Position numbers and translations under genes: made by a program. From positions 1 through 64,000 of the forward strand of contig NZ_JACORT010000012.1 of the NCBI RefSeq assembly GCF_014297465.1: 64,000 nucleotides of DNA. Direction: 5' to 3'. The DNA comes from Ramlibacter cellulosilyticus (GTDB taxonomy: Bacteria; Pseudomonadota; Gammaproteobacteria; Burkholderiales; Burkholderiaceae_C). Under the pieces are notes generated by a model. It had not been told where the DNA came from. It made no database searches and saw only the letters and a program-made list of their open reading frames with translations. Shown piece after piece: positions 53,282 to 61,124 of the stretch; positions within the stretch are counted from its first letter, which is position 1; each line of letters opens with the position of its first letter.

Positions 53282-54273
53282 GCCGCAGCGGTGCGGATCA
53301 CGGTGATGTGCTCCGTCCCGCTTTCCGGCAGCCACACCTCGCCCTTGCGGCCCAGGATCTGCCGGACGTTGCCGCTGTCGCGCGGCAGCGGGAAGCGCTC
53401 GAACTTCTCGCCGCCCGCGTCGAACGACCAGACCGCGTTGCCGCCGAAGTCGCTCACCCACACGCGGTCGCGCTCGTCGACGTACACGGCGTAGATCATC
53501 GGGTTGCTGCCCGGGACCTTCCATGCCCGCCAGCTGTTCGCGGCGGGGTCATGCACCGACACTTGGCCGCTGTTCCACTCGCTCACCCAGATGCGGCCGC
53601 GGCTGTCGCTCCAAACGCGGCGCGCGCCCTGGCCGCGCGTCGGCGGCTCCACGATGCGCGAGTCGCCCGTCTTGCGGTCGATGTGCGCGATGAACGAGCC
53701 GGCCAGCGAACACCACCAGACCTCGCCCGCGGGCGTGGTGCAGATGCCGTAGGGGCCGCGGCCGCGCGGCGCCTCCTTCACGCTGACCTGGCTGGTCTTC
53801 ACCGCCAGCTTGCCGACGTAGCCGGCCTGGCCGGTGAACCAGAGGTCACCGTCGCCGTCGAAGGCACAGGTGTTGAGGTTGGCCCAGGGCGTGCCCGCCG
53901 GCAGGCGATGCACGCTCACCTTGCGGTCGGGCCAGCCGACGCGGACGATCGCGTTCTGTCCGCCATCGGTCAGCCACGCGGCATGGTCCGGCCCCTGGAT
54001 CACGCCGTGCGGCGACGAACCGGAGCCGAGGGGGATCAATTCCGTCCGGCCGGTGGACGGCTCGAACCAGCCCAGGTGCCCGCTCGCCTGCGCCGAGAAG
54101 AAGACGCCGCCGTCGGGCGCCGGCGCGACGTCGTGGATGCCGGTGCGCCGCGAGGTGGCGAGCTTCCACGACTGCATGGGCCCGCTCGCCTGCGCGTGCG
54201 AAACGGAAGGGAGCAGGGCGCCCGATGCGAGCCAGGCCAGCACCGGACGGCGGGACAGCGGGAACCGGGACAT
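53278..54273 (-). CDS. Virginiamycin B lyase-like (Vgb/SMP-30) beta-propeller protein, exported
   Basis: 331 aa. N-terminus SRFPLSRRPVLAWLASGALL is a signal peptide with a twin-arginine look. Repeating propeller blades: WFTGQAGYVGKLAVKT, GEVWWCSLAGSFIAHIDRKT, GRIWVSEWNSGQVSVHDP and DRVWVSDFGGNAVWSFD, as in Vgb streptogramin lyases, which linearise cyclic peptides. Most environmental Vgb-like proteins have unknown function; resistance should not be assumed. Confidence 0.82.
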   Translation of the reverse strand: MSRFPLSRRPVLAWLASGALLPSVSHAQASGPMQSWKLATSRRTGIHDVAPAPDGGVFFSAQASGHLGWFEPSTGRTELIPLGSGSSPHGVIQGPDHAAWLTDGGQNAIVRVGWPDRKVSVHRLPAGTPWANLNTCAFDGDGDLWFTGQAGYVGKLAVKTSQVSVKEAPRGRGPYGICTTPAGEVWWCSLAGSFIAHIDRKTGDSRIVEPPTRGQGARRVWSDSRGRIWVSEWNSGQVSVHDPAANSWRAWKVPGSNPMIYAVYVDERDRVWVSDFGGNAVWSFDAGGEKFERFPLPRDSGNVRQILGRKGEVWLPESGTEHITVIRTAAA

Positions 54274-54328
54274 GGCAAGCCTCCTCGCGCGTGCGCCGCG
54301 CCATTGTGCGCGCCGCCCCGGGGCGGGC

Positions 54329-55381
54329 TCAAGAGGCCGGTGCGATGCCCAGGACCTCGACGCCGTCGTCGCCGCGGCGCGTGCGCGCGTGCCGGCCGAG
54401 CATGGCCTGGTCGGCGAGCGCCTTCGCCAGGCTCGCGCTGGCGGCGATGCGCCAGCCTTGCTCCGCGGCCGCTTCCTCCAGCGCGCCGACGGCGTGCACC
54501 GCCTCGCCCGGCACCAGGGCGTGACCCTGGTCGCCGTGCAGGCCGTCGGTCATCGCTACCAGGGCCACCGGCCCGGCGTGCAGCGCGACCTGCACCTTGC
54601 GTTCGCGCGGGACGCTCTTGGCCAGGGCCACCGCGGCGCGCAGCACCCGCACTTCCACCGGCGTGGTCATGGTCTCGGCGTCGCCCGCGAACACCGCCAT
54701 CAGCTTGGGACCGTAGGGCAGCACCTGCGTGGCCCCGAACAGGTACAGCGTGTCGCGCGCGGCCTGCTGCACCTGCTTCACGCGTTCGGCGAGCGCCGTC
54801 TCGCCTTCCGCGGGCGTGTCGCCGATCAGGTCGGCCAGCAGCAGGAAGGCGCGCGCGTAGTGCAGGTCGGTGGCGCCGTGCGCCTGCGTCCAGCGCTTGT
54901 TGATCTCGCGCTGCAGCTGGCTCTCGTAGTGGCGGCCGAGGGTTTCCTTCTGCCGCTCGAGCGCGCTCTCGACGATGCCCGACACCGAGCTGCGGAACGC
55001 CTCCTCCTGCACCTGCCGGCGCGCCAGCACGGCCAGCACGGCCTCGCACAGCTCGTCCGGGCGGTAGGGCTTGGTCAGGTAGTCGTCGGCGCCCGCCGTC
55101 ATGCCCTGCCGCATGTGCTTGCGGTCGGACATGGCGGTCAGCAGGATTACGGGAACGGAGGCGAGGACGGGGTCCGCGCGCAGCTGCGCGAGCACGTCGT
55201 AGCCGGTGACCGCCGGCATCATCACGTCGCAGACGATCACGTCCGGCCGTTCCTCGCGGGCGACGCGCAGGCCTTCCACGCCGTCGCCCGCCTCGCGCAC
55301 CTCGTGCCCGGCCTTCTTCAGGGCGAACCGGGCGACGAAGCGTTGCGCTTCGTCGTCCTCGATCAACAACACAGCTGCCAT
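54329..55381 (-). CDS. Response regulator with cyclase-like C-terminal domain
   Basis: 350 aa. Receiver domain about 1-120: acidic pair IEDDE (9-10), phospho-acceptor Asp in VIVCDVMMP near 52, Thr in ILLTAMSD near 81 and Lys in YLTKPYRP near 104. A helical linker (about 125-160) leads to a domain resembling class III nucleotide cyclases (FLLLADLIGDTP near 185, HAGPVALVAMTDGLHGDQGH near 275) that lacks the second metal Asp and purine-binding Lys I would expect. Likely a non-catalytic output. No histidine kinase gene is adjacent. Confidence 0.75.
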   Translation of the reverse strand: MAAVLLIEDDEAQRFVARFALKKAGHEVREAGDGVEGLRVAREERPDVIVCDVMMPAVTGYDVLAQLRADPVLASVPVILLTAMSDRKHMRQGMTAGADDYLTKPYRPDELCEAVLAVLARRQVQEEAFRSSVSGIVESALERQKETLGRHYESQLQREINKRWTQAHGATDLHYARAFLLLADLIGDTPAEGETALAERVKQVQQAARDTLYLFGATQVLPYGPKLMAVFAGDAETMTTPVEVRVLRAAVALAKSVPRERKVQVALHAGPVALVAMTDGLHGDQGHALVPGEAVHAVGALEEAAAEQGWRIAASASLAKALADQAMLGRHARTRRGDDGVEVLGIAPAS

Positions 55382-55397
55382 GCGGCGATTCTCGACG

Positions 55398-55425
55398 AAA
55401 AAAAGCGCCGCGGAGGCGGCGCTTT
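55398..55425 (-). terminator. Intrinsic terminator after the MetE-like gene
   Basis: On the minus strand AAAGCGCCGC, loop CTCC, GCGGCGCTTT then TTTT: a perfect 10-bp stem ending in seven T. It lies 18 bases past the stop of the MetE-like gene and before the response regulator ATG, so the two are separate transcripts. Confidence 0.85.
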
Positions 55426-55442
55426 CCCGGCAGCGGCGACGT

Positions 55443-56555
55443 TTACTTGTCGCCCCAGACCTCGCGGGCGGTGTCGATCACCAGGCGCAGCTTGTTGCGC
55501 TGCGCCTCCACGTGGATGTTGTTGCCGTGCACGGTGCTGGAGAAGCCGCACTGGGGCGACAGGGCCAGCTGCTCCATCGGCGCGTACTTGGCGGCCTCGT
55601 CGATGCGGCGCTTGAGCGCGTCCTTGTTTTCCAGCTGGTCGAACTTGGTGGTGACCAGGCCCAGCACGACGGTCTTGCCGGGCTTGAGGTAGCGCAGGGG
55701 GCGGAAGTCGCCGGAACGCTCGTCGTCGTACTCCAGGAAGAACGCGTCGATGTTCATCTCGGTCAGCAGCGCCTCGGCGACCGGCTCGTAGTTGCCGGCG
55801 GCGGCGTGCGTGCTCTTGAAGTTGCCGCGGCACAGGTGCATGGCCAGCAGCATGCCTTCGGGCTTCTGCGCCACGACCTTGTTGATGAACTTCGCGTAGC
55901 GGTGCGGCAGCTCGTTGGGGTCGTCGCCGCGCTGGCGGGCGGCCTCGCGCATCTTCTCGTCGCACAGGTAGGCGAGGTTGGTGTCGTCCATCTGCACGTA
56001 GCGGCAGCCCGCGTCGTACAGCGAGCGCAGCTCGTCGCCGTAGGCCTTGGCCACGTCGTCGTAGAAGGCCGGGTCCAGCTCGGGATAGGCATCCTTGCTG
56101 ATGCCCGCGCGGCCGCCGCGGAAGTGCAGCATGGTGGGCGAGGGGATGGTCACCTTGGGCGTGCGGCCGGCGGAGACCTGCGACTTCAGGTACTCGAAGT
56201 CGGCTTTCTGGATGTCCTTGGCGTGGCGCACCTTGTCGACGACGCGGATCACCGGCGGGGCCAGTTCCTCGGTGCCGTCCGGCTTCTTGATCGTGACCGG
56301 GATGTCCGTCTTGACGCCGCCCAGCTGCTCCAGGAAGTCGATGTGGAAGTAGGTGCGGCGGAACTCGCCGTCCGTGATGCTCTGGAGGCCCACGTCCTCC
56401 TGGAACTTCACGATCTCGGTGATGGCCTGGTCTTCCACCTTGCGCAGCTGCTCGGGCGTGATGTCGCCGCGGGCCTTCTGGGCGCGGGCCTCGAGCAGGT
56501 ACTTCGGGCGCAGGAAGCTGCCGACGTGGTCGTAGCGGGCGGGGAGTTTCATCAT
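55443..56555 (-). CDS. Cobalamin-independent methionine synthase II family protein (MetE C-terminal type)
   Basis: 370 aa, the zinc-dependent C-terminal barrel of MetE without the N-terminal half. Zn ligands: His and Cys in LAMHLCRGNF near 223 and Cys in LSPQCGFSS near 340; DEMNIDAFFLEYDDE-type acidic stretch near 257. Such stand-alone forms move methyl groups from various donors. It sits 135 bases after VanB on the same strand, so it may take part in handling methyl groups or in the O-demethylation pathway; the substrate is not determined. Confidence 0.83.
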   Translation of the reverse strand: MMKLPARYDHVGSFLRPKYLLEARAQKARGDITPEQLRKVEDQAITEIVKFQEDVGLQSITDGEFRRTYFHIDFLEQLGGVKTDIPVTIKKPDGTEELAPPVIRVVDKVRHAKDIQKADFEYLKSQVSAGRTPKVTIPSPTMLHFRGGRAGISKDAYPELDPAFYDDVAKAYGDELRSLYDAGCRYVQMDDTNLAYLCDEKMREAARQRGDDPNELPHRYAKFINKVVAQKPEGMLLAMHLCRGNFKSTHAAAGNYEPVAEALLTEMNIDAFFLEYDDERSGDFRPLRYLKPGKTVVLGLVTTKFDQLENKDALKRRIDEAAKYAPMEQLALSPQCGFSSTVHGNNIHVEAQRNKLRLVIDTAREVWGDK

Positions 56556-56607
56556 GGTGGTGTCTCTCTCGGGAAGCGGTGATCTTAAACGGTCGGGCGG
56601 GCGGTCT

Positions 56608-56684
56608 TGCTGGGGTGCGCTGCGCGCAACCCAGCCTACGGACGCGGCTTGCGTAGGCTGGGTTGCGCGCAGCGCACCCCAGCA
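56608..56684. repeat. Dispersed palindromic repeat, family A (second full copy)
   Basis: Two 32-base complementary arms with a 13-base spacer. The arms differ from those at 6015-6096 at essentially one position (GCTGCGC for GCTTCGC). It occupies the 56556-56690 gap between VanB and the MetE-like gene, where it may act as a terminator for either. Confidence 0.9.
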
Positions 56685-56690
56685 TCCACG

Positions 56691-57647
56691 TCACAAATCC
56701 AGCACCAGCACTTCCGTCTTCGCCCGCGAGCAGCAGGGCGTGAATTGGTCGTTCTTCGCCTTCTCGTCGTCGGTGAAGTACAGGTCGCGGTGGTCGCACT
56801 CGCCCTGCAGCACCCGGGTGATGCAGGTGCCGCACACGCCTTGTTCGCAGGAGGTGAGGATCTCGATGCCGTGCTTCTGCAGCGCCTGCACCACGGTCTC
56901 GTTGGCGGCCACCTCGTAGGTGGCGCCGCTGCTGGCGACCTTCACCTGGAAGGGGCGGTCGCCCGTGGTGTCCTGCGCCACGGCGCCGAAGTACTCCAGG
57001 TGCACCTGGTCCTTGCCCCAGCCGAGGCGCTCCGCGGTCTTCACCACCCAGTCGATGAAGCCGGTGGGGCCGCAGACGTAGACGTGCGTGCCGGGCGCAG
57101 GCCTGGCCAGCACTTCCTCCAGCTGCAGCTTCTGCTCCGCGTCGGCGTCGTCGAAGTGGAAGTCCACGCGCTCGGCCCAGTCGGACGCGACGATCTCGTC
57201 GCGGAAGGCGGTGCGCGAGGGCGAGCGGGTGCAGTAGTGCATCTCGAACTCGGCGCCGATCTTCGCCAGGCGCTGCGCCATGCACAGGAGCGGCGTCACG
57301 CCGATGCCGCCCGCGAGCAGCAGCGTGCGCTCGGCGTGCACCAGCGGGAAGTGGTTGCGCGGCTCGCTGATCAGGAGCGTGTCGCCCTCGTTCACCGCGT
57401 CGTGCATGCCGCGCGAGCCGCCGCGCGAGGCGGGGTCGCGCAGCACGGCGATGCGGTAGCGGTGCTGCTCCGCCGCGTCGTTGCACAGCGAATACTGGCG
57501 CGTGAGCCCGCCGGGCACCTGCACGTCGATGTGCGAGCCGGCGCTGAAGCCGGGCAGGGCGGAGCCGTCCGGCTTCACCAGCTCGAAGCTGGCGATGTCC
57601 TGCGCTTCCTGCTTCCTGCGGGCGACCTTGACTGCGATCTGGGTCAT
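56691..57647 (-). CDS. vanB: PDR/VanB family oxidoreductase (vanillate demethylase reductase)
   Basis: 318 aa. FMN-binding part with RQYSLCND near residue 50, NAD part LLLAGGIGVTP near 111 and YVCGPTGFIDWV near 200, and a C-terminal plant-type [2Fe-2S] domain CEQGVCGTC with a fourth Cys in TPCCS (about 270-308). It passes electrons from NADH to VanA. Starts one base after the vanA stop (TGA-C-ATG). Confidence 0.9.
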   Translation of the reverse strand: MTQIAVKVARRKQEAQDIASFELVKPDGSALPGFSAGSHIDVQVPGGLTRQYSLCNDAAEQHRYRIAVLRDPASRGGSRGMHDAVNEGDTLLISEPRNHFPLVHAERTLLLAGGIGVTPLLCMAQRLAKIGAEFEMHYCTRSPSRTAFRDEIVASDWAERVDFHFDDADAEQKLQLEEVLARPAPGTHVYVCGPTGFIDWVVKTAERLGWGKDQVHLEYFGAVAQDTTGDRPFQVKVASSGATYEVAANETVVQALQKHGIEILTSCEQGVCGTCITRVLQGECDHRDLYFTDDEKAKNDQFTPCCSRAKTEVLVLDL

Positions 57648-57648
57648 G

Positions 57649-58692
57649 TCAGGCGGCCTGCTTCTGGGGTTGTTCGGCGGCGATGAGGCGGTCGATGATG
57701 CGGCGCGACTGCACGCCGCCCGCGTCGATGTTCAGCATCAGCAGCTTGCGCTCGGGGTACTTCAGCAGGTTCTTCTGCTGCGCCTCCAGCACCGCGGTGT
57801 CCTCGGAGAACACCTTCGCCTGGCCGTCGCGGATCTGCGCGGTCAGGTTGGTGTCCTTCACGTTGAAGTTGCGCGCCATGCCCCAGAAGTACCACATGGA
57901 GGTCTCGGTCTCGGGCGTGAGGAAGTCCACGACGATGCTGGACGCCTTGAACTTCGGGTCGGCGTCGTAGCCGCCCTTGCCGGCGAGCGCCACGCCCACC
58001 TCGATCATGATGTGCGACGGCGGATAGAAGTGGCAGACCTGCCAGCGGTCCACCGGCTGGTCGTCGGGCAGGCCGTTGCCGCGCAGGTTGGCCTTCCAGA
58101 AGGGAGGCGCCATCACGTTCTGCATGAAGCGGCTGGTGATCACGTGGTCGCCCTCGGTCTTCGTGGTGACCGGCGTCTCGTCGATTTCCTTCTGGCCGAT
58201 GCTGCCGGTGTGCACGTAGGTCTCGTGCGTGAGGTCCATCAGGTTGTCGACCATGAGGCGGTAGTCGCAGTGGATGTGGTACAGGCCACCGCCGTACGCC
58301 CAGTCCGGGCTCTCGGCCCACGCCAGGTGGTGCAGCTTGGCGGGATCGGCCTGCGCCGCGTCGCCGGGCCACACCCACACGAAGCCGTAGCGCTCGATGA
58401 CCGGGAAGGACTTGATCTTCGGGAAACCCTGCACGCGCTGGCCGGGCATGGCGACGGTCTTGCCGTCGCAGCCCATCACCAGGCCGTGGTAGCCGCAGAC
58501 CAGGTTGCCCTCGCAGACGTAGCCGAGCGAGAGCTGCGCGCCGCGGTGCGGGCAGAAGTCCTCGACGGCCGCCACCTTGCCGTCGGATTGGCGGTAGAAG
58601 GCGATCTTCTCGTTGCAGATGGTGCGGCCGAGAGGCTTGTCGTCGATCTCGTCCGGCATGCAGGCGACGTACCAGGCGTTCTTGGGAAACAT
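57649..58692 (-). CDS. vanA: Aromatic ring-hydroxylating oxygenase alpha subunit (vanillate O-demethylase VanA-like)
   Basis: 347 aa. Rieske motif CPHRGAQLSLG (CxH) and CGYHG (CxxH), residues about 46-68; mononuclear iron site DNLMDLTHETYVHTG near 145 with two His and an Asp. With VanB it converts vanillate to protocatechuate and formaldehyde, though some close relatives act on other methoxyarenes. Its promoter faces the GntR gene across 179 bases with two TGTATACA palindromes. Confidence 0.88.
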   Translation of the reverse strand: MFPKNAWYVACMPDEIDDKPLGRTICNEKIAFYRQSDGKVAAVEDFCPHRGAQLSLGYVCEGNLVCGYHGLVMGCDGKTVAMPGQRVQGFPKIKSFPVIERYGFVWVWPGDAAQADPAKLHHLAWAESPDWAYGGGLYHIHCDYRLMVDNLMDLTHETYVHTGSIGQKEIDETPVTTKTEGDHVITSRFMQNVMAPPFWKANLRGNGLPDDQPVDRWQVCHFYPPSHIMIEVGVALAGKGGYDADPKFKASSIVVDFLTPETETSMWYFWGMARNFNVKDTNLTAQIRDGQAKVFSEDTAVLEAQQKNLLKYPERKLLMLNIDAGGVQSRRIIDRLIAAEQPQKQAA

Positions 58693-58752
58693 GGGCGGGG
58701 TCCGGCAGGGTTGGGGAAAAGTGGCCGTGATGATACGTCACGGGATACCGGT

Positions 58753-58760
58753 TGTATACA
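58753..58760. promoter_or_regulatory. Candidate GntR operator 1 (TGTATACA)
   Basis: Perfect 8-bp palindrome within TTGTATACAG, 61 bases upstream of the vanA ATG. GntR/FCD regulators typically bind TNGTNNNACNA-like sites. An identical copy lies exactly 100 bases away. Confidence 0.55.
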
Positions 58761-58852
58761 GGGATCGGCCGACAAGCGCGTTCGCGCGCCGCGGTCTGCC
58801 TCTGGCGAAGGTGGATTGACGCCCGCATGGCCCGCGGTTAATCTCGGTCGAA

Positions 58853-58860
58853 TGTATACA
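58853..58860. promoter_or_regulatory. Candidate GntR operator 2 (TGTATACA)
   Basis: Identical palindrome within AATGTATACAGG, 12 bases upstream of the gntR ATG, so binding would block its own translation start region and suit autorepression. Confidence 0.55.
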
Positions 58861-58871
58861 GGAACCTCAGC

Positions 58872-59630
58872 ATGAGCGCCAGGATGCCCGCCTCCCCCAC
58901 GGACGAATCCGGCGGTTCGCAGGCGGTGAAGGCCCAGTTGCGCCTGCGGGAGATGATCCTGGCCGGCGAGCTGCCCGGCGGCACGCGCATCGCCGAGCTC
59001 ACGCTGGTGGAACGCCTGGGCGTGTCGCGCACGCCGATCCGCGCCGCGCTGATGCGCCTGGAGCAGGAGGGCCTGCTGGAGGCGCTCCCCAACGGCGGCT
59101 ATGCCGTGCGCACCTTCTCCGAACGCGACGTGTCCGATGCCATCGAGCTGCGCGGCACGATGGAAGGCCTGTCGGCGCGGCTGGCCGCCGAGCGCGGCGT
59201 GGCCCCGGTGGTGCTCGCGGACGCGCGCGCCTGCCTCGGCGAAATCGACGCGGTGCTGCAGCAGCCCGCGCTGGACGACGAAGCCTTCACCCGCTACGTG
59301 GCGCTGAACCAGCGCTTCCACGTGCTGCTGGCGGAGATGGCCGCGAGCCCGGTGCTCGCCCGCGAGCTGGAGCGGGTGGTGAACCTGCCGTTCGCCTCGC
59401 CGTCGGGCTTCGTCGTGGTGCAGGCCAATTCACCGCGGGCGCGCGACATGCTGATCGTCGCGCAGGACCAGCACCGGCAGGTGCTCGACGCCGTGGAGCG
59501 CCGCGAAGGCGCCCGGGCCGAGGCGATCATGCGCGAGCATTCGCGCATCGCGCAGCGCAACCTGCGGGAGGCGGTGCAGGCGGAAGGGCTGCACCGGATG
59601 CCGGGGGTGCGGTTGATCCGGCAGCGATGA
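58872..59630 (+). CDS. GntR family transcriptional regulator (FadR/FCD subfamily, VanR-like)
   Basis: 252 aa. Winged helix about 20-85 with LREMILAGELPGGTRIAELTLVERLGVSRTPIRAALMRLEQEGLL (split at RIAEL) and an all-helical FCD ligand domain (about 95-240) with Asp/His metal-type residues. Divergent from vanAB, which it probably represses until vanillate is present, as in VanR systems. ATG at 58872, preceded by GGAAC. Confidence 0.88.
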   Translation: MSARMPASPTDESGGSQAVKAQLRLREMILAGELPGGTRIAELTLVERLGVSRTPIRAALMRLEQEGLLEALPNGGYAVRTFSERDVSDAIELRGTMEGLSARLAAERGVAPVVLADARACLGEIDAVLQQPALDDEAFTRYVALNQRFHVLLAEMAASPVLARELERVVNLPFASPSGFVVVQANSPRARDMLIVAQDQHRQVLDAVERREGARAEAIMREHSRIAQRNLREAVQAEGLHRMPGVRLIRQR

Positions 59631-59633
59631 CGA

Positions 59634-59732
59634 CGGTGGGGTTCGCTGTCGCTCACCGTCCGCGGCTGTCGCCGCGCCACCCTACAGGACTCCGGCCTTG
59701 TAGGGTGGTGGTGAGCGAAGCGAACCCCACCG
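59634..59732. repeat. Dispersed palindromic repeat, family B (copy 2)
   Basis: CGGTGGGGTTCGCTGTCGCT opens the left arm and its complement GTGGTGAGCGAAGCGAACCC closes the right one. Homologous to 25607-25739. It fills the 106-base gap between the convergent GntR and binding-protein genes, where it could serve as a bidirectional terminator. Confidence 0.88.
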
Positions 59733-59736
59733 AAGA

Positions 59737-60882
59737 TCAGTACCGGATCTTCCCTTCCGCCGTCACCACCCCGATGTCCACCCAGCTGCTTCCCACGTTG
59801 CCCTTGGTGAAGTCCACGCGATAGCCGCCGAAGTCCATCTCGCCGGCGGTGCGCAGCGCCTTTTCCAGCGTGGCCGGGGTGACGTCCTTGTCCTTGCTGC
59901 GCTTGATGGCCTCGGCCACCGTGCGCGCGGACAGGTAGCCCTCGAGGTGGAAGGGCGTGTAGTTCTTGAGGTCCGGATGGGCCGCCTTCATGGCGGCCTG
60001 GAATTCGCGCTGGATCGGCAGCGTGATGCCGTTCGGGTTCGGGAAGGTCTGCGCGATGCCCACGCCGCGCGCGCCCTCGGGGCCTGCCAGCTTCACCAGC
60101 ATGCCGGCCGGCACGTACGACAGCACGAACAGCGACTGCGACACGCCCGCCTTGCGCAGGGCCGCGACGCCGTCGCCCATGAAGCGCGGGGCGCCCACGA
60201 CCAGCACGGCCTGCGGCTCCAGCTTCTTCACCTGTTCGGCCGCGGCGGCCAGGCCGGCGGCGTCCGGGGCCGACTTCACGCCGTTGAACTGGGGGAAGCC
60301 TTCGGCCTTGGCCGCCTGCTCCGCCATCGCGAAGCCCGAGGTGCCGATCACCAGGTCCTGGTACAGCACGGCCATGCGCGTGGTGCCGAGCGTCTTGGCG
60401 TGGTGGACGATCTTCTCGATCTGCTGCCGGTCGCCGGCGCGGATGTGGAACACGCGCGGATGCCCGGGGTTGCGCAGGCTCTCGGCGCCGGGGATCACGT
60501 TCATGATCACGACGTCCGACTTGTCCAGCAGCTTCTGCTTGTACATCTCGCTCATCGCGGCGGAGCCGATGGGCGAGAGCAGGGCGACCGGCCGCTTCTC
60601 CATGGCCTTGCCGAACTGCTCGACGAAGCCTTCGCCGGAATAGCGGTCGTCCATCGAGAAGAAGCCCAGCTTGCTGCCGCGCACGCCACCCGTCGCGTTC
60701 GCCTGCTTCAGGTACGCCTGGATGCCGGCGTTGATCTCCGGCGCATCCGGCACCGGGATGACCGTGAACGGGCCGACCTGGCCCAGCGTGATCTCCTGGG
60801 CCCCGGCGGTCGTGCCTGCGGCCAGTGCGAACGACAGCAGGACGGCGCGGGCGAGGCTTGAGACGGATGCGTAACGCGGCAT
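59737..60882 (-). CDS. Periplasmic ABC substrate-binding protein (orphan)
   Basis: 381 aa. Signal peptide with core LARAVLLSFALAAGTTAGAQ. Type I periplasmic-binding fold (ITLGQVGPFTVIP, VALLSPIGSAAMSEMY, RMAVLYQDLVIG). ATG 60882 with GGGAG eight bases upstream is chosen over a TTG two codons earlier. No transporter gene follows; it is divergent from the second Liv system, so it may be an alternative receptor for it. The gene ends at the family B repeat. Confidence 0.87.
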   Translation of the reverse strand: MPRYASVSSLARAVLLSFALAAGTTAGAQEITLGQVGPFTVIPVPDAPEINAGIQAYLKQANATGGVRGSKLGFFSMDDRYSGEGFVEQFGKAMEKRPVALLSPIGSAAMSEMYKQKLLDKSDVVIMNVIPGAESLRNPGHPRVFHIRAGDRQQIEKIVHHAKTLGTTRMAVLYQDLVIGTSGFAMAEQAAKAEGFPQFNGVKSAPDAAGLAAAAEQVKKLEPQAVLVVGAPRFMGDGVAALRKAGVSQSLFVLSYVPAGMLVKLAGPEGARGVGIAQTFPNPNGITLPIQREFQAAMKAAHPDLKNYTPFHLEGYLSARTVAEAIKRSKDKDVTPATLEKALRTAGEMDFGGYRVDFTKGNVGSSWVDIGVVTAEGKIRY

Positions 60883-60954
60883 GAGCAATACTCCCTAAGA
60901 CACTGGAACTCGGCCGGATGGTAGTTGTGTCGACCTGTAACGGCAAGCGGTTGC

Positions 60955-60970
60955 TTCACATTCGTGTGAA
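60955..60970. promoter_or_regulatory. Palindrome TTCACA-N4-TGTGAA between divergent binding proteins
   Basis: Perfect 6-bp arms around TTCG. A second, weaker inverted repeat ATAAC-N9-GTTAT follows directly at 60971-60989. Both lie in the 242-base divergent gap and are candidate operators for the two promoters. Confidence 0.45.
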
Positions 60971-61124
60971 ATAACTCGCGGTTCGTTATCGCAAAGGCTC
61001 ATAACTGCTAGACCGCCTCGAGGTTTGCGTCCGCGGTTCTGCCCCTCAGAATGCGCACCGCACGCTTTTTCCGCAGGCAGCCTCGCACGTGCCTGCTGCC
61101 AATCAACCAAGGAGACCCCACGCC

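Noticed and set aside
53278-54273. Antibiotic resistance through virginiamycin B lyase.
   Set aside because: Vgb-like propellers are widespread in soil bacteria with unknown roles; there is no mobile or resistance context here.
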